Source: Gallaecimonas sp. GXIMD4217
GTDB lineage: Bacteria; Pseudomonadota; Gammaproteobacteria; Enterobacterales; Gallaecimonadaceae
Assembly: GCF_038087665.1 (NCBI RefSeq)
Contig: NZ_CP149925.1
Location: 833,455 to 897,454, forward strand
Direction of reading: 5' to 3'
DNA length: 64,000 bases
The notes under the pieces are model-generated. The model did no database searches and was not told the DNA's origin. It worked only from the letters and a program-made list of their open reading frames with translations. Shown here piece by piece: positions 46,129-56,978 of the stretch. Each line of letters starts with the position of its first letter. The first letter of the stretch is position 1. The position numbers were made by a program, and so were the translations under genes.

Positions 46129-47073
46129 TTATTCGAACATGGCGGAGATGGACTCTTCGTTGCTGACGCGGCGGATGGCCTCGGCCAGCATGCCGGACAG
46201 GGTCAGCTGGGTGACCTTGCCGCAGCTGCGCATGTCTTCGCTGAGCGGGATGGTGTCGGTGATGATCACCTGGTCGATGCTGGATTCGGCGATGTTCTGG
46301 GGCGCCTTGCCGGAGAACACCGGGTGGGTGGCGTAGGCGAAGACGCGCTTGGCGCCGTGCTTCTTCAGGGCCTCGGCGGCCTTGCACAGGGTACCGCCGG
46401 TGTCGATCATGTCGTCGACGATGATGCAGTCGCGGCCTTCCACGTCACCGATGATGTGCATGACCTGGGCCTCGTTGGCACGGGGACGGCGCTTGTCGAT
46501 GATGGCCAGATCGGTGTCGTCCAGCAGCTTGGCCACGGCGCGGGCACGGACCACGCCGCCGATGTCCGGGGAAACCACCACCGGCTTCTCGAAGTTCTGC
46601 TCCTGCATGTGCTCCAGCAGCACAGGGGTACCGAAGACGTTGTCCACAGGTACGTCGAAGAAGCCCTGGATCTGCTCGGCGTGCAGATCCACGGTCAGCA
46701 CCCGATCCACGCCCACGTTGGACAGGAAGTCGGCGATCACCTTGGCGGTGATCGGCACCCGGGCGGAGCGTACGCGGCGGTCCTGGCGGGCGTAGCCGAA
46801 GTAGGGGATCACGGCGGTGATGCGGCCGGCGGAGGCGCGGCGCAGGGCATCGACCATGACCACCAGCTCCATCAGGTTGTCGTTGGTGGGGGCGCAGGTG
46901 GATTGAATGATGAAGACATCCAGGCCACGGACGTGATCGTTGATCTGAACGCTGATTTCGCCGTCGCTGAAACGACCGACTTCGGCATCACCCAGGGGAA
47001 TGTAGAGACGTTCGGCAATCTTCTGGGCCAGTTCGGGGGTCGCATTACCAGCGAAAAGCTTGATGTCAGGCAC
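46129..47073 (-). CDS. prs: Ribose-phosphate pyrophosphokinase
   Basis: Prs makes PRPP from ribose 5-phosphate and ATP for nucleotide, His, Trp and NAD synthesis. The 314-residue protein has [20 protein letters not shown], the HAEQIQGFF segment, the flexible-loop region and the PRPP motif [20 protein letters not shown] (about residue 214). The start is GTG at 47073 with GAGG about 7 bases upstream. It lies 25 bases after ispE. The lolB-ispE-prs order matches E. coli. Confidence 0.97.
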   Translation of the reverse strand: MPDIKLFAGNATPELAQKIAERLYIPLGDAEVGRFSDGEISVQINDHVRGLDVFIIQSTCAPTNDNLMELVVMVDALRRASAGRITAVIPYFGYARQDRRVRSARVPITAKVIADFLSNVGVDRVLTVDLHAEQIQGFFDVPVDNVFGTPVLLEHMQEQNFEKPVVVSPDIGGVVRARAVAKLLDDTDLAIIDKRRPRANEAQVMHIIGDVEGRDCIIVDDMIDTGGTLCKAAEALKKHGAKRVFAYATHPVFSGKAPQNIAESSIDQVIITDTIPLSEDMRSCGKVTQLTLSGMLAEAIRRVSNEESISAMFE

Positions 47074-47098
47074 GGTGGAACCTCGGGGGCTTGGGGTT

Positions 47099-47974
47099 TC
47101 AATTTTGACCGGGCTGGCCCGGTCCTGCAGTGCGTCGGTTCAGTCGCTCATGGAGGGGGGAAAGATTAACCCCTTTGGCAACAAAGCCTTGCCACTTTTC
47201 GGGCAGCAGGGCCAGAACCTGGTTGGCGCTGTCCTGGGAATCGAAGCGTGCAAAGACGCAGCTGCCGGTCCCCGTCATTCTTGCCGGCGCGTATTCTAGC
47301 AACCAGCCAAAGACCTTTTCAATAAGGGGGTAACGTAGAAAAACCGTGGCTTCGCAATCGTTTTTCCATTTTTCTACCGGGATCGCTGCAAAGGGCATTT
47401 TCGGGGTGTCCCGGGTGAGCTCGGGGGCATTGAAGACGACGCCGGTGTTCACCTCCACCGGCGGCCTGACCACCAGGTACCAGGGCTCGGCGGGGGCAAC
47501 CGGGGTCAGCCTTTCACCTACCCCTTCGGCAAAGGCGGCGCGGCCGCGCACGAACACCGGCACGTCGGCGCCAAGGGCCAGGCCCAGCTCGGCCAGGGCG
47601 TCTTCGCCAAGGCCGGTGCCCCAGAGCCTGTTGAGGCCCACCAGGGTGGTGGCGGCGTCGGAGGAGCCGCCGCCCAGGCCGCCGCCCATGGGCAGGCGCT
47701 TGGTCAGGGCAATGTCGGCACCAAGGGATGTGCCGCTGGCCTGCTGCAGGGCCCGGGCGGCGCGGACGATCAGGTTGTCGTCGTGGGCCACGCCTTCGCA
47801 GGGGCCGAGCAGGCGGATGGCGCCGTCGTCACGGGCGGTGAAGGCCAGTTCGTCGCCATGGTCGAGGAACTGGAACAGGGTCTGGAGCTCGTGGTAACCG
47901 TCGGCACGCCGGCCGTTGATGTGCAGGAAGAGGTTCAGCTTTGCCGGTGCCGGCAGGATCAGAGGGGTTGCCAT
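47099..47974 (-). CDS. ispE: 4-diphosphocytidyl-2-C-methyl-D-erythritol kinase
   Basis: IspE is the fourth enzyme of the MEP isoprenoid pathway, a GHMP kinase. The 291-residue protein has [20 protein letters not shown] at the N-terminus, the ATP loop [17 protein letters not shown] (about 93-109) and the [12 protein letters not shown] motif near the C-terminus. The ATG at 47974 was preferred to a longer frame that runs back through lolB. It overlaps lolB by 16 bases. The C-terminal tail (after about residue 275) is slightly longer than in E. coli (283 aa). Confidence 0.96.
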   Translation of the reverse strand: MATPLILPAPAKLNLFLHINGRRADGYHELQTLFQFLDHGDELAFTARDDGAIRLLGPCEGVAHDDNLIVRAARALQQASGTSLGADIALTKRLPMGGGLGGGSSDAATTLVGLNRLWGTGLGEDALAELGLALGADVPVFVRGRAAFAEGVGERLTPVAPAEPWYLVVRPPVEVNTGVVFNAPELTRDTPKMPFAAIPVEKWKNDCEATVFLRYPLIEKVFGWLLEYAPARMTGTGSCVFARFDSQDSANQVLALLPEKWQGFVAKGVNLSPLHERLNRRTAGPGQPGQN

Positions 47975-48513
47975 TGGTTGATCTGCAGTTTGATCTTCAG
48001 TTGCTCGTGAACCAGCTCCAGCCGTGCCGGCAGCCAGCGGCCACCGAGCTGTTGCCAGCGCTGGTAGCGCAATCGCCAGCCGCCGCCGGCCAGCACCCTG
48101 GGCCGGCGCTGCTCGTCCCATTCGGTGATGATGCCGGTGTCGCCGGGCTGGCCCTGCAGCCAGTGGGGGAGATCCTCCACCGGCAGCTGCCAGCCGGTGA
48201 GGCGATAGAGCAGGTACTCGGCGTCGGTGTCCTCGAAGGTGCCGTCGCCGGTCTCCAGGCTGACCTGGTTGGGCTGGCCCTTGAGGGTCAGCACATGGGT
48301 GCCGATGAAGCTGGTCAGGGTCAGGCGGTATTGCTGCTGGCGGTTCTGCCACAGCAGGTTGGCGCTGTCGCGCCCTTCGGGGGAGATCAACGCCACCTTG
48401 CCCCTGGCCTCGTAGGACGTCAGGGGCTCGCCGGGCTTGGGCCACTGGGCGGGCTGGTGGCCGACGCAGGCGGTCAGCAGCAGGGCCGGCAGCAGCAGGA
48501 GTGTCTTTTTCAT
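47959..48513 (-). CDS. lolB: Outer-membrane lipoprotein receptor LolB
   Basis: LolB receives lipoproteins from LolA and inserts them into the outer membrane. The 184-residue product starts at 48513 with a lipoprotein signal (LLLTAC, Cys about 16), followed by the LolB beta-half-barrel, with [20 protein letters not shown] and [20 protein letters not shown] longer frame to 48786 runs into the divergent hemA region and was rejected. It diverges from hemA, as in E. coli. Confidence 0.95.
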   Translation of the reverse strand: MKKTLLLLPALLLTACVGHQPAQWPKPGEPLTSYEARGKVALISPEGRDSANLLWQNRQQQYRLTLTSFIGTHVLTLKGQPNQVSLETGDGTFEDTDAEYLLYRLTGWQLPVEDLPHWLQGQPGDTGIITEWDEQRRPRVLAGGGWRLRYQRWQQLGGRWLPARLELVHEQLKIKLQINQWQPL

Positions 48514-48566
48514 GGCCGCAGTATAACGGCGGGGCTTTTCCAAACCCAAGCTTGATCTGGCCCAGG

Positions 48567-48595
48567 TTTCAAAGACCCCAGCTTTTGCGTAGAAT
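48567..48595 (+). promoter_or_regulatory. Putative hemA promoter
   Basis: TTTCAA (48567-48572), 17-bp spacer and TAGAAT (48590-48595), about 40 bases before the hemA start. The -35 match is poor. Confidence 0.4.
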
Positions 48596-48634
48596 TGCCC
48601 ACGCCCGATTGAAGAGACTCTTCCCACTGAATCC

Positions 48635-49894
48635 ATGACGTTATTGGCCGTTGGCATCAACCACAAGACCGCGCCCGTCGAGCTGCGCGAAAAGGTCGCC
48701 TTTGGACCCGAGGCCCTGCCCCGGGCCCTGGCGGAAATGCCCGCCAAGGCCGGGGTAGAGGAAGTGGTGTTGCTGTCCACCTGCAACAGGACCGAGATCT
48801 ACTGCCGGGCCCAGTCGCCGGCCCAGGTGCGCCAGTGGCTGGCCGAGTTCCACCAGCTGGACGACCTGGAGCTGGCCAACCATCTCTATGTGCACGAGGA
48901 AGACGAGGCGATCCGCCACCTGCTGCGGGTGGCCTGCGGCCTGGACTCCCTGGTGCTGGGCGAGCCGCAGATCCTCGGCCAGATCAAGCAGGCCTTCAGC
49001 CAGGCCCGCCGGGCCGGGGTGGTGTCCCAAGTGCTGGAGCGGCTGTTCCAGCACGGCTTCAACGTTGCCAAGCAGGTGCGAACCGAGACCGAGATCGGCG
49101 CCAGCGCCGTGTCGGTGGCCTTCGCCGCCGTGTCCCTGGCCAAGCACATCTTCCCCTCCCTCAGCGACACCAAGGTGCTGCTGATCGGCGCCGGCGAGAC
49201 CATCGAGCTGGTGGCCCGGCACCTCAATGAGCAGGGCGCCCACGACCTGATGGTGGCCAACCGTACCCTGGCCCGGGCCGAGGCCCTGGCCAAGGACTTC
49301 CATGGCGAGGCCCTGACCCTGGAGTCGGTCACCGACCGGCTCTGGGAGGCCGACATCGTCATCGGCTCCACCGCCAGTCCGCTGCCCATCATCGGCAAGG
49401 GCATGGTGGAGCGGGCCCTCAAGAAGCGCCGCCACAAGCCCATGTTCCTGGTGGACTTGGCCGTGCCCCGCGACATCGAAGGGGAGGTGGCCGAGCTCAA
49501 CGACGCCTTCCTCTACACGGTGGACGACCTCCAGGACATCATCGAAGAGAACCGCTCCAGGCGTCAGGCCGCCGCCGAAGAGGCCGAGCGCATCGTGCTG
49601 GCGCGGGTCGACGACTTCAAGAGCTGGCTGCAGTCGCTGTCGGCGGTGGATTCCATCCGCCGCTACCGCAGCCAGGCCGACACCATCAAGGACGAGCTGC
49701 TGCACAAGGCCCAGGCCCAGCTGGAGGCCGGCGCCGATCCGGCCCAGGTGATGAACCGCCTGGCCAGCCAGCTCACCAACAGACTCATTCACGCCCCCAC
49801 CCGTGCCCTCAAGGCGGCCGGGGAAAAGGGCGACATTGCCCGCCTGGCCGGTATCGAGACCGTGCTGGGACTGGATGAACAGGACCCTCAATGA
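48635..49894 (+). CDS. hemA: Glutamyl-tRNA reductase
   Basis: HemA makes glutamate-1-semialdehyde, the committed step of tetrapyrrole synthesis. The 419-residue protein (E. coli 418) begins [20 protein letters not shown], has the catalytic cysteine in [14 protein letters not shown] (about 50), [14 protein letters not shown], and the NADPH-binding domain with [17 protein letters not shown]. It overlaps prfA by four bases. The hemA-prfA-prmC order is conserved in gammaproteobacteria. Confidence 0.98.
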   Translation: MTLLAVGINHKTAPVELREKVAFGPEALPRALAEMPAKAGVEEVVLLSTCNRTEIYCRAQSPAQVRQWLAEFHQLDDLELANHLYVHEEDEAIRHLLRVACGLDSLVLGEPQILGQIKQAFSQARRAGVVSQVLERLFQHGFNVAKQVRTETEIGASAVSVAFAAVSLAKHIFPSLSDTKVLLIGAGETIELVARHLNEQGAHDLMVANRTLARAEALAKDFHGEALTLESVTDRLWEADIVIGSTASPLPIIGKGMVERALKKRRHKPMFLVDLAVPRDIEGEVAELNDAFLYTVDDLQDIIEENRSRRQAAAEEAERIVLARVDDFKSWLQSLSAVDSIRRYRSQADTIKDELLHKAQAQLEAGADPAQVMNRLASQLTNRLIHAPTRALKAAGEKGDIARLAGIETVLGLDEQDPQ

Positions 49895-50976
49895 ACCCGT
49901 CCATTCTCGCCAAACTGGAATCCTTGCAGGAGCGCTTCGAGGAAGTGCAGGCCTTGCTGTCCGAACCCGAGGTGATCAGCGATCAGAAGCGCTTCCAGGC
50001 CCTGTCCCGGGAGTTTTCCCAGCTCGAGGAAGTCAGCCAGTGCTTCGGCCGCTACCGCCAGGCCCAGGACGATCTGGCCGCCGCCCAGGAGATGCTCGAC
50101 GACCCCGAGATGAAGGAGATGGCCCAGGAAGAGCTGGCCGAGGCCAAGGGGCAGATGGAGACCTTGCAGCACGAGCTGCAGATCCTGCTGCTGCCCAAGG
50201 ATCCCAAGGACGACAACAACATCTACCTGGAGATCCGCGCCGGCGCCGGCGGTGACGAGGCCGCCATCTTCGCCGGCGATCTGTTCCGCCTCTACAGCCG
50301 CTATGCCGAAACCCAGGGCTGGCGGGTGGAGATGGTCAGTGCCAACGAGGGCGAGCACGGCGGCTTCAAGGAAGTCATAGCCCGGGTGGCCGGGGAGGGC
50401 GTCTACGGCCGCATGAAGTTCGAGTCCGGCGGCCACCGGGTGCAGCGGGTGCCCGAAACCGAGTCCCAGGGCCGTATCCACACCTCCGCCTGCACCGTGG
50501 CGGTGATGCCCGAGGTGCCCGAGGCCGAGGCCATCGACATCAATGCCGGTGACCTGCGCATCGACACCTTTAGGGCTAGCGGCGCCGGCGGCCAGCACGT
50601 CAACAGGACCGATTCGGCCGTGCGCATCACCCATATCCCCACCGGGGTGGTGGTGGAATGCCAGGAAGAGCGCTCCCAGCACAAGAACAAGGCCAAGGCC
50701 ATGTCGGTGCTGGCCTCGCGCATCCAGGCCATGGAGGACGAGAAGCGCCGCCTGGAAGAAGAGGCCACCCGCCGCTCCCTGGTGGGCTCAGGCGACCGCT
50801 CCGAGCGCATCCGTACCTACAACTTCCCCCAGGGCCGGGTCACCGATCACCGCATCAACCTGACCCTGTACCGCCTGGACGAGGTGATGAACGGCAGCCT
50901 GGATCTGCTGGTAGGCCCCATCATCCAGGAACACCAGGCCGATCTGCTGGCGGCCCTGGCCCAGGGCCAGGCATGA
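49891..50976 (+). CDS. prfA: Peptide chain release factor 1
   Basis: RF1 terminates translation at UAA and UAG. The 361-residue protein has the codon-recognition domain and the GGQ loop [20 protein letters not shown] (about residue 230), whose glutamine is methylated by PrmC, encoded next. The RF1-type [11 protein letters not shown] region precedes it. It overlaps hemA and prmC by four bases each, so the three are translationally coupled. Confidence 0.98.
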   Translation: MNPSILAKLESLQERFEEVQALLSEPEVISDQKRFQALSREFSQLEEVSQCFGRYRQAQDDLAAAQEMLDDPEMKEMAQEELAEAKGQMETLQHELQILLLPKDPKDDNNIYLEIRAGAGGDEAAIFAGDLFRLYSRYAETQGWRVEMVSANEGEHGGFKEVIARVAGEGVYGRMKFESGGHRVQRVPETESQGRIHTSACTVAVMPEVPEAEAIDINAGDLRIDTFRASGAGGQHVNRTDSAVRITHIPTGVVVECQEERSQHKNKAKAMSVLASRIQAMEDEKRRLEEEATRRSLVGSGDRSERIRTYNFPQGRVTDHRINLTLYRLDEVMNGSLDLLVGPIIQEHQADLLAALAQGQA

Positions 50977-51806
50977 CCCGGGAAGAGGCCCTGGGTTGGG
51001 CCAGGGCCAGGCTTGTCGGCGGCGAGTCGCCGGCCGTGGATGCCCAGGTGCTGCTGATGGCCGCCACAGGCTGTAGCCGCGCCCAGCTGCTGGCCTTCGG
51101 CGAGCAGCCCCTCGGCCCGGAGCAGGAGGCCTGCTTCAGGGCCTGGGTGGAACGGCGCGTCCTGGGCGAGCCGGTGGCCCACATCCTTGGCGAGCGGGAG
51201 TTCTTCGGCCTGGCCTTCGAGGTCAACGCCCATACCCTGATCCCCCGTCCCGACACCGAGACCCTGGTGGAGGCGGCCCTGGAGCGCCTGCCCCAGACGC
51301 CGATCAAGGCCCTGGATCTCGGCACCGGCAGCGGCGCCATCGCCATCGCCCTGGCCCACCACAGGCCGGCCTGGCGCTGGCTGGCGGTGGATTTCGTGGC
51401 CGAGGCCGCGGCCCTGGCCAGGCGCAATGCCGAGCGCCTGGTGCCGGGCCGGGTCGAGGTGCGCACCGGCTCCTGGTTCGAACCCGTGGCCGGCGAGCGC
51501 TTCGGCCTTATCGTCTCCAACCCCCCCTACATAGACCCCGCCGATCCGCACCTGGACCAGGGCGACGTGCGCTTCGAGCCGAAGTCGGCCCTGACCGCCG
51601 CCGAGCAGGGCCTGGCGGACCTGCGCCATATCATCATGGATGCGCCCAACTACCTGGAAGCGGGCGGTTACCTGATGCTGGAGCACGGCTACGACCAGGG
51701 CAGGGCGGTCCGAGAGCTGCTGCTGGACCGGGGATTCCAGGCCGTGGAGACGGTGCGGGATCTGGGCCAGAACGAGCGCATCAGCCTGGGACTCTGGCCT
51801 GCCTAA
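50973..51806 (+). CDS. prmC: Release-factor glutamine methyltransferase PrmC
   Basis: PrmC N5-methylates the glutamine of the GGQ motif in RF1 and RF2. The 277-residue protein has the SAM motif [16 protein letters not shown] (about 110-125) and the NPPY catalytic motif in [16 protein letters not shown] (about 178-193). The ATG at 50973 overlaps the prfA stop; a frame extending to 50658 lies within prfA and was rejected. Confidence 0.97.
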   Translation: MTREEALGWARARLVGGESPAVDAQVLLMAATGCSRAQLLAFGEQPLGPEQEACFRAWVERRVLGEPVAHILGEREFFGLAFEVNAHTLIPRPDTETLVEAALERLPQTPIKALDLGTGSGAIAIALAHHRPAWRWLAVDFVAEAAALARRNAERLVPGRVEVRTGSWFEPVAGERFGLIVSNPPYIDPADPHLDQGDVRFEPKSALTAAEQGLADLRHIIMDAPNYLEAGGYLMLEHGYDQGRAVRELLLDRGFQAVETVRDLGQNERISLGLWPA

Positions 51807-51859
51807 GCGCGGCTTTTCATGGTAAAATGGCGGCTTTCTATGCAAAGTAGCCGAGATCC

Positions 51860-52246
51860 ATGGAAAGCCTTTACCTGCCCCTGAAAGGCCTGCACAGCCT
51901 GGCCATCGCCGCCAGCGCCCTGCTGCTGGTGTACCGTTTCATCCTCGATTGGCGCGGCCGCGACTGGCGCCAGAGCAAGTGGCTGACGCTGGTGCCCCGC
52001 GCCAACGACGCCCTGCTGCTGGTCAGCGCCTTCGGCCTCTGCTTCGTCATCAACCAGTTCCCCTTCATGAGCCCCTGGGTCACCGAGAAGCTGCTCGGCC
52101 TGCTGGCCTACGTGGTGCTGGGCGTGGTGGCCCTGCAGAACAGCCGATCGCTGCTGATGCGCAGTTTCGCCGTGGCCGGCGCCCTGGGCTGGATCGTCTA
52201 TAACGCCAAGCTGGCCATCTCCAAGACCCCGCTGGTGGTGGCCTGA
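51860..52246 (+). CDS. sirB2: SirB2 family membrane protein
   Basis: This 128-residue protein has four predicted transmembrane helices (about 9-28, 42-65, 72-92 and 100-120) and matches the SirB2/YchQ family found downstream of prmC. The family is named for a Salmonella invasion locus but the molecular role is unknown. Its stop overlaps the sirB1 start (TGATG), so the two are coupled. Confidence 0.9.
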   Translation: MESLYLPLKGLHSLAIAASALLLVYRFILDWRGRDWRQSKWLTLVPRANDALLLVSAFGLCFVINQFPFMSPWVTEKLLGLLAYVVLGVVALQNSRSLLMRSFAVAGALGWIVYNAKLAISKTPLVVA

Positions 52247-53046
52247 TGCTGTCCAGCGCCCTCAGGCTGAGGCTGGATGGCCGCTCCAAGCCGGTCATCA
52301 CCGCCCTGCACCTGGCCGGCGAGCTGGCCAATGCCGACGTGCGCGCCTTCGAGGCCAGGCTGTTGGAATGGCGGGATCGGCTGATCCTGCGCCTGGAGGG
52401 CCTGGAGGCCCAGGCGCGCCTTGAGGGGCTGCTGGACTTCTTCTACGGCGAGCTGGCCTTTGCCGGCGACGAGAGCCATTTCACCGCCGAGGGCTGCCTG
52501 CTGACCCAGGTGATCCGCGAGCGCCGCGGCGGCGCCACCGCCCTGGGCATGATCCTGCTGTACCTGGCCGAGGGGGCCGAGGTGCCGCTGAAGGCCATCA
52601 ACTTTCCGCGTTTCCTGGTGTTGCGTTCGCCGCTGAAGCAAGGCGCCTTCCTGGATCCCCATGAGGGCCGTTGGCACCCCCTGGCGGAGCTGGAACTGCG
52701 CCTGCGCGGCACCAAGGGCAACTGGAAACGCCTTCAGGACAAGCACCTGCAGGCCCTGGACGACAACGAACTCCTGGTGCGGCTGTGCAGTGCCCTCAAG
52801 GGCGCCCTGGTGCGCGACGGCCTGCTGTTCGAGGCGGCCAAGGTGGCCCAGGCCTTGGTGGAGCTGAAGCCCGGCGACCCTTACCTGATCCGCGACCGCG
52901 GCTATGTGCTCTACGAGCTGGACTGCCTGGAGCCGGCGGCCAGCGATCTCAACCATTTCGTGGAGCAATGTCCGGACGATCCGGCCTGCGAGCTGCTCAG
53001 GCGCAAGCTGGCGGCCATGGACGACATTGCCCCAACCCTGCATTGA
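52246..53046 (+). CDS. sirB1: SirB1 family protein (transglutaminase-like plus TPR)
   Basis: This 266-residue protein matches the SirB1/YchA family: an N-terminal transglutaminase-like domain (about 30-160; RERRGGATALGMILLYLAEG) without an evident full Cys-His-Asp triad, and a C-terminal TPR-like region (LFEAAKVAQALVELKPGDPY, RDRGYVLYELDCLEPAASDL). No catalytic activity is established. It is coupled to sirB2, consistent with E. coli ychQ-ychA. Confidence 0.9.
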   Translation: MLSSALRLRLDGRSKPVITALHLAGELANADVRAFEARLLEWRDRLILRLEGLEAQARLEGLLDFFYGELAFAGDESHFTAEGCLLTQVIRERRGGATALGMILLYLAEGAEVPLKAINFPRFLVLRSPLKQGAFLDPHEGRWHPLAELELRLRGTKGNWKRLQDKHLQALDDNELLVRLCSALKGALVRDGLLFEAAKVAQALVELKPGDPYLIRDRGYVLYELDCLEPAASDLNHFVEQCPDDPACELLRRKLAAMDDIAPTLH

Positions 53047-53079
53047 AGAACATAACGACATTAACGGAAGGAGCTGTAC

Positions 53080-54330
53080 ATGCCGACCCATGAGGCATTG
53101 ATCACCAACGACGCCAGCGTCCTCGGCCTGCTGGCCGTGCTGCTGGGATTCGTCTTCTACACCAGCCACTCGCAACACCCCTTCTGGAAGGGCTTCTACA
53201 AGTACGTACCGGCGCTGCTGCTGTGCTACTTCCTGCCCTCCATCTTCAACTCCATGGGGGTCATCAACGGCGAGGAGTCCAAGCTCTATTACGTGGCGTC
53301 GCGCTACCTGCTGCCGGCCTGCCTGGTGCTGCTGACCTTGTCGGTGGATCTCAAGGCCATACTGGGCCTGGGTCCCAAGGCCCTGATCATGTTCCTCACC
53401 GGCACCGTCGGCATCGTACTGGGCGGTCCCATCGCCATCGGCGTGATGAGCTTCCTCTACCCCGAGGCCGTGGGCGGCGAGGGCGTTGATGCGGTCTGGC
53501 GCGGCATGACCACGGTGGCCGGCTCCTGGATCGGCGGCGGCGCCAACCAGACCGCCATGAAGGAAATCTACGAGGTGGGCGACGGCATCTTCTCGGTGAT
53601 GGTCACCGTGGACGTCATCGTTGCCAACGTCTGGATGGCGGTGCTGCTGTTCATGGCCTCCAAGGCCAAGGAAATCGACGCCCGCACCGGTGCCAACACC
53701 CAGGCCATAGTGGACCTGCGCGAGAAGGTGGAGGCCTACCAGGCCGAGCACGCCCGCATCCCCCACCTCAACGACATCATGCTGATCTGCGCCGTGGCCT
53801 TCGGCGTCACCGGCCTGTCGCACCTGTTCGCCGACATCGTCACCCCCTGGATGGTGGCCAACGTGCCTGGTGGCGCCCAGTACAGCCTGCACTCCAAGTT
53901 CTTCTGGATGATCGTCTCCGCCACCACCATGGGCATCTCCCTGTCCTTCACCAAGGTCCGCAGGCTGGAAGCCGTGGGCTCCACCAAGATCGCCTCCGCC
54001 TTCCTGTACATACTGGTGGCCACCATCGGCATGAAGATGGACGTGCTGGCCATCTTGGAGACGCCGGTCTACTTCGTCATCGGCGGCATCTGGATGGCCT
54101 TCCACGCCGCCCTGATGCTGGTGGTGGCCAAGGCCATCAAGGCGCCGTTGTTCTACATGGCGGTGGGCTCCCAGGCCAACGTCGGTGGCGCCGCCTCCGC
54201 CCCCGTGGTGGCCTCGGCCTTCCACCCGGCCCTGGCGCCGGTGGGCGTGCTGCTGGCGGTGCTGGGCTATGCTTTGGGCACCTACATGGCCTGGCTCTGC
54301 GGCCAGCTGATGCAGATGGTTTCCCCTTAA
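53080..54330 (+). CDS. DUF819 family membrane protein
   Basis: This 416-residue protein has about ten to twelve transmembrane helices and matches DUF819 (YjcL-like), with GSWIGGGANQTAMKEIYEVG and FYMAVGSQANVGGAASAPVV. These resemble GltS-type sodium/solute carriers and are inverted-repeat motifs; transport is inferred. It lies 33 bases after sirB1 and 10 before kdsA. Such a gene in this exact slot is known from Shewanella-like genomes but not E. coli. Confidence 0.85.
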   Translation: MPTHEALITNDASVLGLLAVLLGFVFYTSHSQHPFWKGFYKYVPALLLCYFLPSIFNSMGVINGEESKLYYVASRYLLPACLVLLTLSVDLKAILGLGPKALIMFLTGTVGIVLGGPIAIGVMSFLYPEAVGGEGVDAVWRGMTTVAGSWIGGGANQTAMKEIYEVGDGIFSVMVTVDVIVANVWMAVLLFMASKAKEIDARTGANTQAIVDLREKVEAYQAEHARIPHLNDIMLICAVAFGVTGLSHLFADIVTPWMVANVPGGAQYSLHSKFFWMIVSATTMGISLSFTKVRRLEAVGSTKIASAFLYILVATIGMKMDVLAILETPVYFVIGGIWMAFHAALMLVVAKAIKAPLFYMAVGSQANVGGAASAPVVASAFHPALAPVGVLLAVLGYALGTYMAWLCGQLMQMVSP

Positions 54331-54337
54331 GGATTGA

Positions 54338-55186
<849 letters not shown>

Positions 55187-55205
55187 GCCGGTTTTACCGC
55201 TTGAA

Positions 55206-55230
55206 GAAGGCGCCCTTGGGCGCCTTTTTT
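55206..55230. terminator. Bidirectional terminator between kdsA and the anti-sigma gene
   Basis: AAGGCGCCC / GGGCGCCTT stem with T6. It overlaps the stop region of the convergent minus-strand gene. Confidence 0.85.
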
Positions 55231-55804
55231 ATCGGCCGGGATCCCCCTCGGCGCTGACCATCAGCAGATCCTTTTCCACCCAGATCCGGACCCTGACGCC
55301 GTCGGCGTAGCGCTCCAGGGGCGCCTCGCCCAGCTCGGCCCTGGGCAGGGCCTGGTGTTTGGCGGGATCGAAGGGAGCCTGGTAGAGGGTGATCAGGCGG
55401 CCGCCGTCATTGAGAAAGCGCAGCTGGGCGGCATCCTCGCCCTGGATGGAGCAGTAGCGTCCTCCCAGCAGCGGCCCCCGGCCCTCGAAGCGCTGCGACT
55501 GCACCGGCGAGAAGGCCAGCTCGGTGAAATAACGCTGCAGATCCACCAGCTCGCCGCTTTCCACCTCCAGGGGCTTCATCTTGATATGGTTTCTGGCCAC
55601 CTCCTGGGCGATGGCCCAGACGGCCTGGGGCTCCTGATCGCCCTGGCGCAGCAGCAACAGGGCCACCAGGGCCAGGCCGGCGGCCAGGGCCCCCCACAGC
55701 CGCAGGCGGCGCCGGCCCTGCAGGGCCATCAACCTGGCCAGCTGGGCCTGGCTGAGCTGCTGCCCGTCAAGGTGCTGGCGCACCGCCTCTTTCAAGGGTT
55801 TCAT
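55229..55804 (-). CDS. Putative membrane anti-sigma factor
   Basis: This 191-residue protein has a short N-terminal cytoplasmic segment (about 1-33, MKPLKEAVRQHLDGQQLSQA), one transmembrane helix (about 34-50, LWGALAAGLALVALLLL) and a C-terminal periplasmic domain of about 140 residues with one cysteine (GGRYCSIQGE). It is coupled to an ECF sigma factor (4-base overlap), which is the main evidence that it is the cognate anti-sigma. It lacks the six-helix DUF1109 (NrsF) form known from Caulobacter bufferin regulation. A C-terminal VWVEKDLLMVSAEG-like region suggests a sensor fold. I do not recognise its family. Confidence 0.7.
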   Translation of the reverse strand: MKPLKEAVRQHLDGQQLSQAQLARLMALQGRRRLRLWGALAAGLALVALLLLRQGDQEPQAVWAIAQEVARNHIKMKPLEVESGELVDLQRYFTELAFSPVQSQRFEGRGPLLGGRYCSIQGEDAAQLRFLNDGGRLITLYQAPFDPAKHQALPRAELGEAPLERYADGVRVRIWVEKDLLMVSAEGDPGR

Positions 55805-56268
55805 GGCGCTTCCCCTCCCAAGGTGACATCGGACCGGGCCAGCTTCTGGCGCAAGCGGTGGATCCGGGAACAGACGGTGCCCCTGGGGCACGCCAGGGTT
55901 TGGGCTATCTCCTCCGTGGTGAATTCCAGGTAGGCCCAGAGGTAGAGCAGCTCCCGCTCCTGGGGCGACAGTGTCTGCCAGAGCAGATCCAGCTGCTCTT
56001 GCTCGATGAGGCCCTGCTCCAGGGCGCGGGTGCCCAGATCCAGGGCGGCCTCCAGGGGCTGCTCCCGTTGCCTTTGCTGCTGGCGGTAGCGGTCGAAGAA
56101 GCGGTTGCGGATGATGCGCCTGAGGTAGGCCGGCTCGCCGTCGCCCTTGGGGCCCTGGTGCAGGTAGCGCTCCAGGGCGCCCTGGAGCAGATCGAAGGCG
56201 TCGTCGCCATTGCCGCACAGGGCGTAGGCGTAGCGGTAGAGGCTGTTGAGCAGGGCCTTATCCAGCAT
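55801..56268 (-). CDS. ECF-family RNA polymerase sigma factor
   Basis: This 155-residue protein has a sigma region 2 (RYAYALCGNGDDAFDLLQGA, PAYLRRIIRNRFFDRYRQQQ) and region 4 with a helix-turn-helix (LYLWAYLEFTTEEIAQTLAC, PRGTVCSRIHRLRQKLA). The ATG at 56268 has GGAGG about 7 bases upstream; it lies within the hvfC end (11-base overlap). It is followed by the putative anti-sigma. Genes for sigma, anti-sigma and the Hvf/Buf peptide in one operon imply an autoregulated metal response. Confidence 0.88.
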   Translation of the reverse strand: MLDKALLNSLYRYAYALCGNGDDAFDLLQGALERYLHQGPKGDGEPAYLRRIIRNRFFDRYRQQQRQREQPLEAALDLGTRALEQGLIEQEQLDLLWQTLSPQERELLYLWAYLEFTTEEIAQTLACPRGTVCSRIHRLRQKLARSDVTLGGEAP

Positions 56269-56978
56269 CCTTTGCCTCCAGGGTGAAGCCGGCCAGCCAG
56301 CCGCGCCGTCCGGCCTCGGCCAAGCGGCCAAGGAGCGCCGGCCGCCAGTGCCTGCAGCAATGCGTAGAGGGGCCTGTCCACCCGGCAGGGCGCCGGCTGG
56401 AAGCCGTGGCGGTGCAGCACCAGGTACTGGTGCCGGCCCAGGGCCAGTTCGCTGCCGAGCCGACCCTGTTGGTACTGGTGCCAGAGTTCGTACAGGGGCC
56501 AGGGCGAGTCCATCAGGCGCAGATCCGGGCGCAGCCGCAGGCATAGCCGGCCCTGGTCGGCTTCGGCCACGCCGGCCAGCTCGGCCAGCGACCAGCTGGG
56601 GGCATCCGGGGCGTAGTAGATGTGGTTGAGGTCCTGCTCCAGGGCCGCCAGGGCGGCCAGGTAGGGATAGTCGCCGAGGCTGGCCTGGCCGGCCAGGAAG
56701 TCGCCGAAGCCCTTGCCGTAGCGGTTCAGATCCCGGCCCTGATCCGGGCACTGCGCCAGGAAGCGGCCGGCCAGGGCCCGAAAGCAGTCCGGTCCCACTA
56801 TGGCGGCGATGATGGGGAAGATCTGCGCCAGGGCGGCCAGTTCGGCCTGGCGCCTGTTGCTGCGGTAGACGGCCAGGCTGGTCTCGACCGACAGCCGGCC
56901 CGGGCGCAACCAGCCGTTGTCGCCCGGCCTGCCCGCCAGGGAGCGCACCAATTGGTGCTGCAGTTCGGCCAGGGTCAT
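56258..56978 (-). pseudogene. hvfC: HvfC/BufC (DUF2063) partner protein, frameshifted near the C-terminus
   Basis: DUF2063 proteins bind the DUF692 enzyme and deliver the precursor peptide for cysteine modification. From ATG 56978 the frame reads a typical N-terminal domain (LAVYRSNRRQAELAALAQIF, LAALEQDLNHIYYAPDAPSW) to PLYALLQALAAG near residue 213. The expected ending, GRLAEAGRRGWLAGFTLEAK then DAG and TAA at 56258-56260, lies in another frame, needing a +1 shift near 56325-56345. As read, translation would continue out of frame through the sigma gene to 55905 (357 residues). It overlaps hvfB by four bases. Confidence 0.82.

Noticed and set aside
55905-56978. HvfC as an intact 357-residue protein
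   Set aside because: After about residue 213 the frame turns into a composition unlike DUF2063 and overlaps the sigma gene; the family ending exists in another frame.
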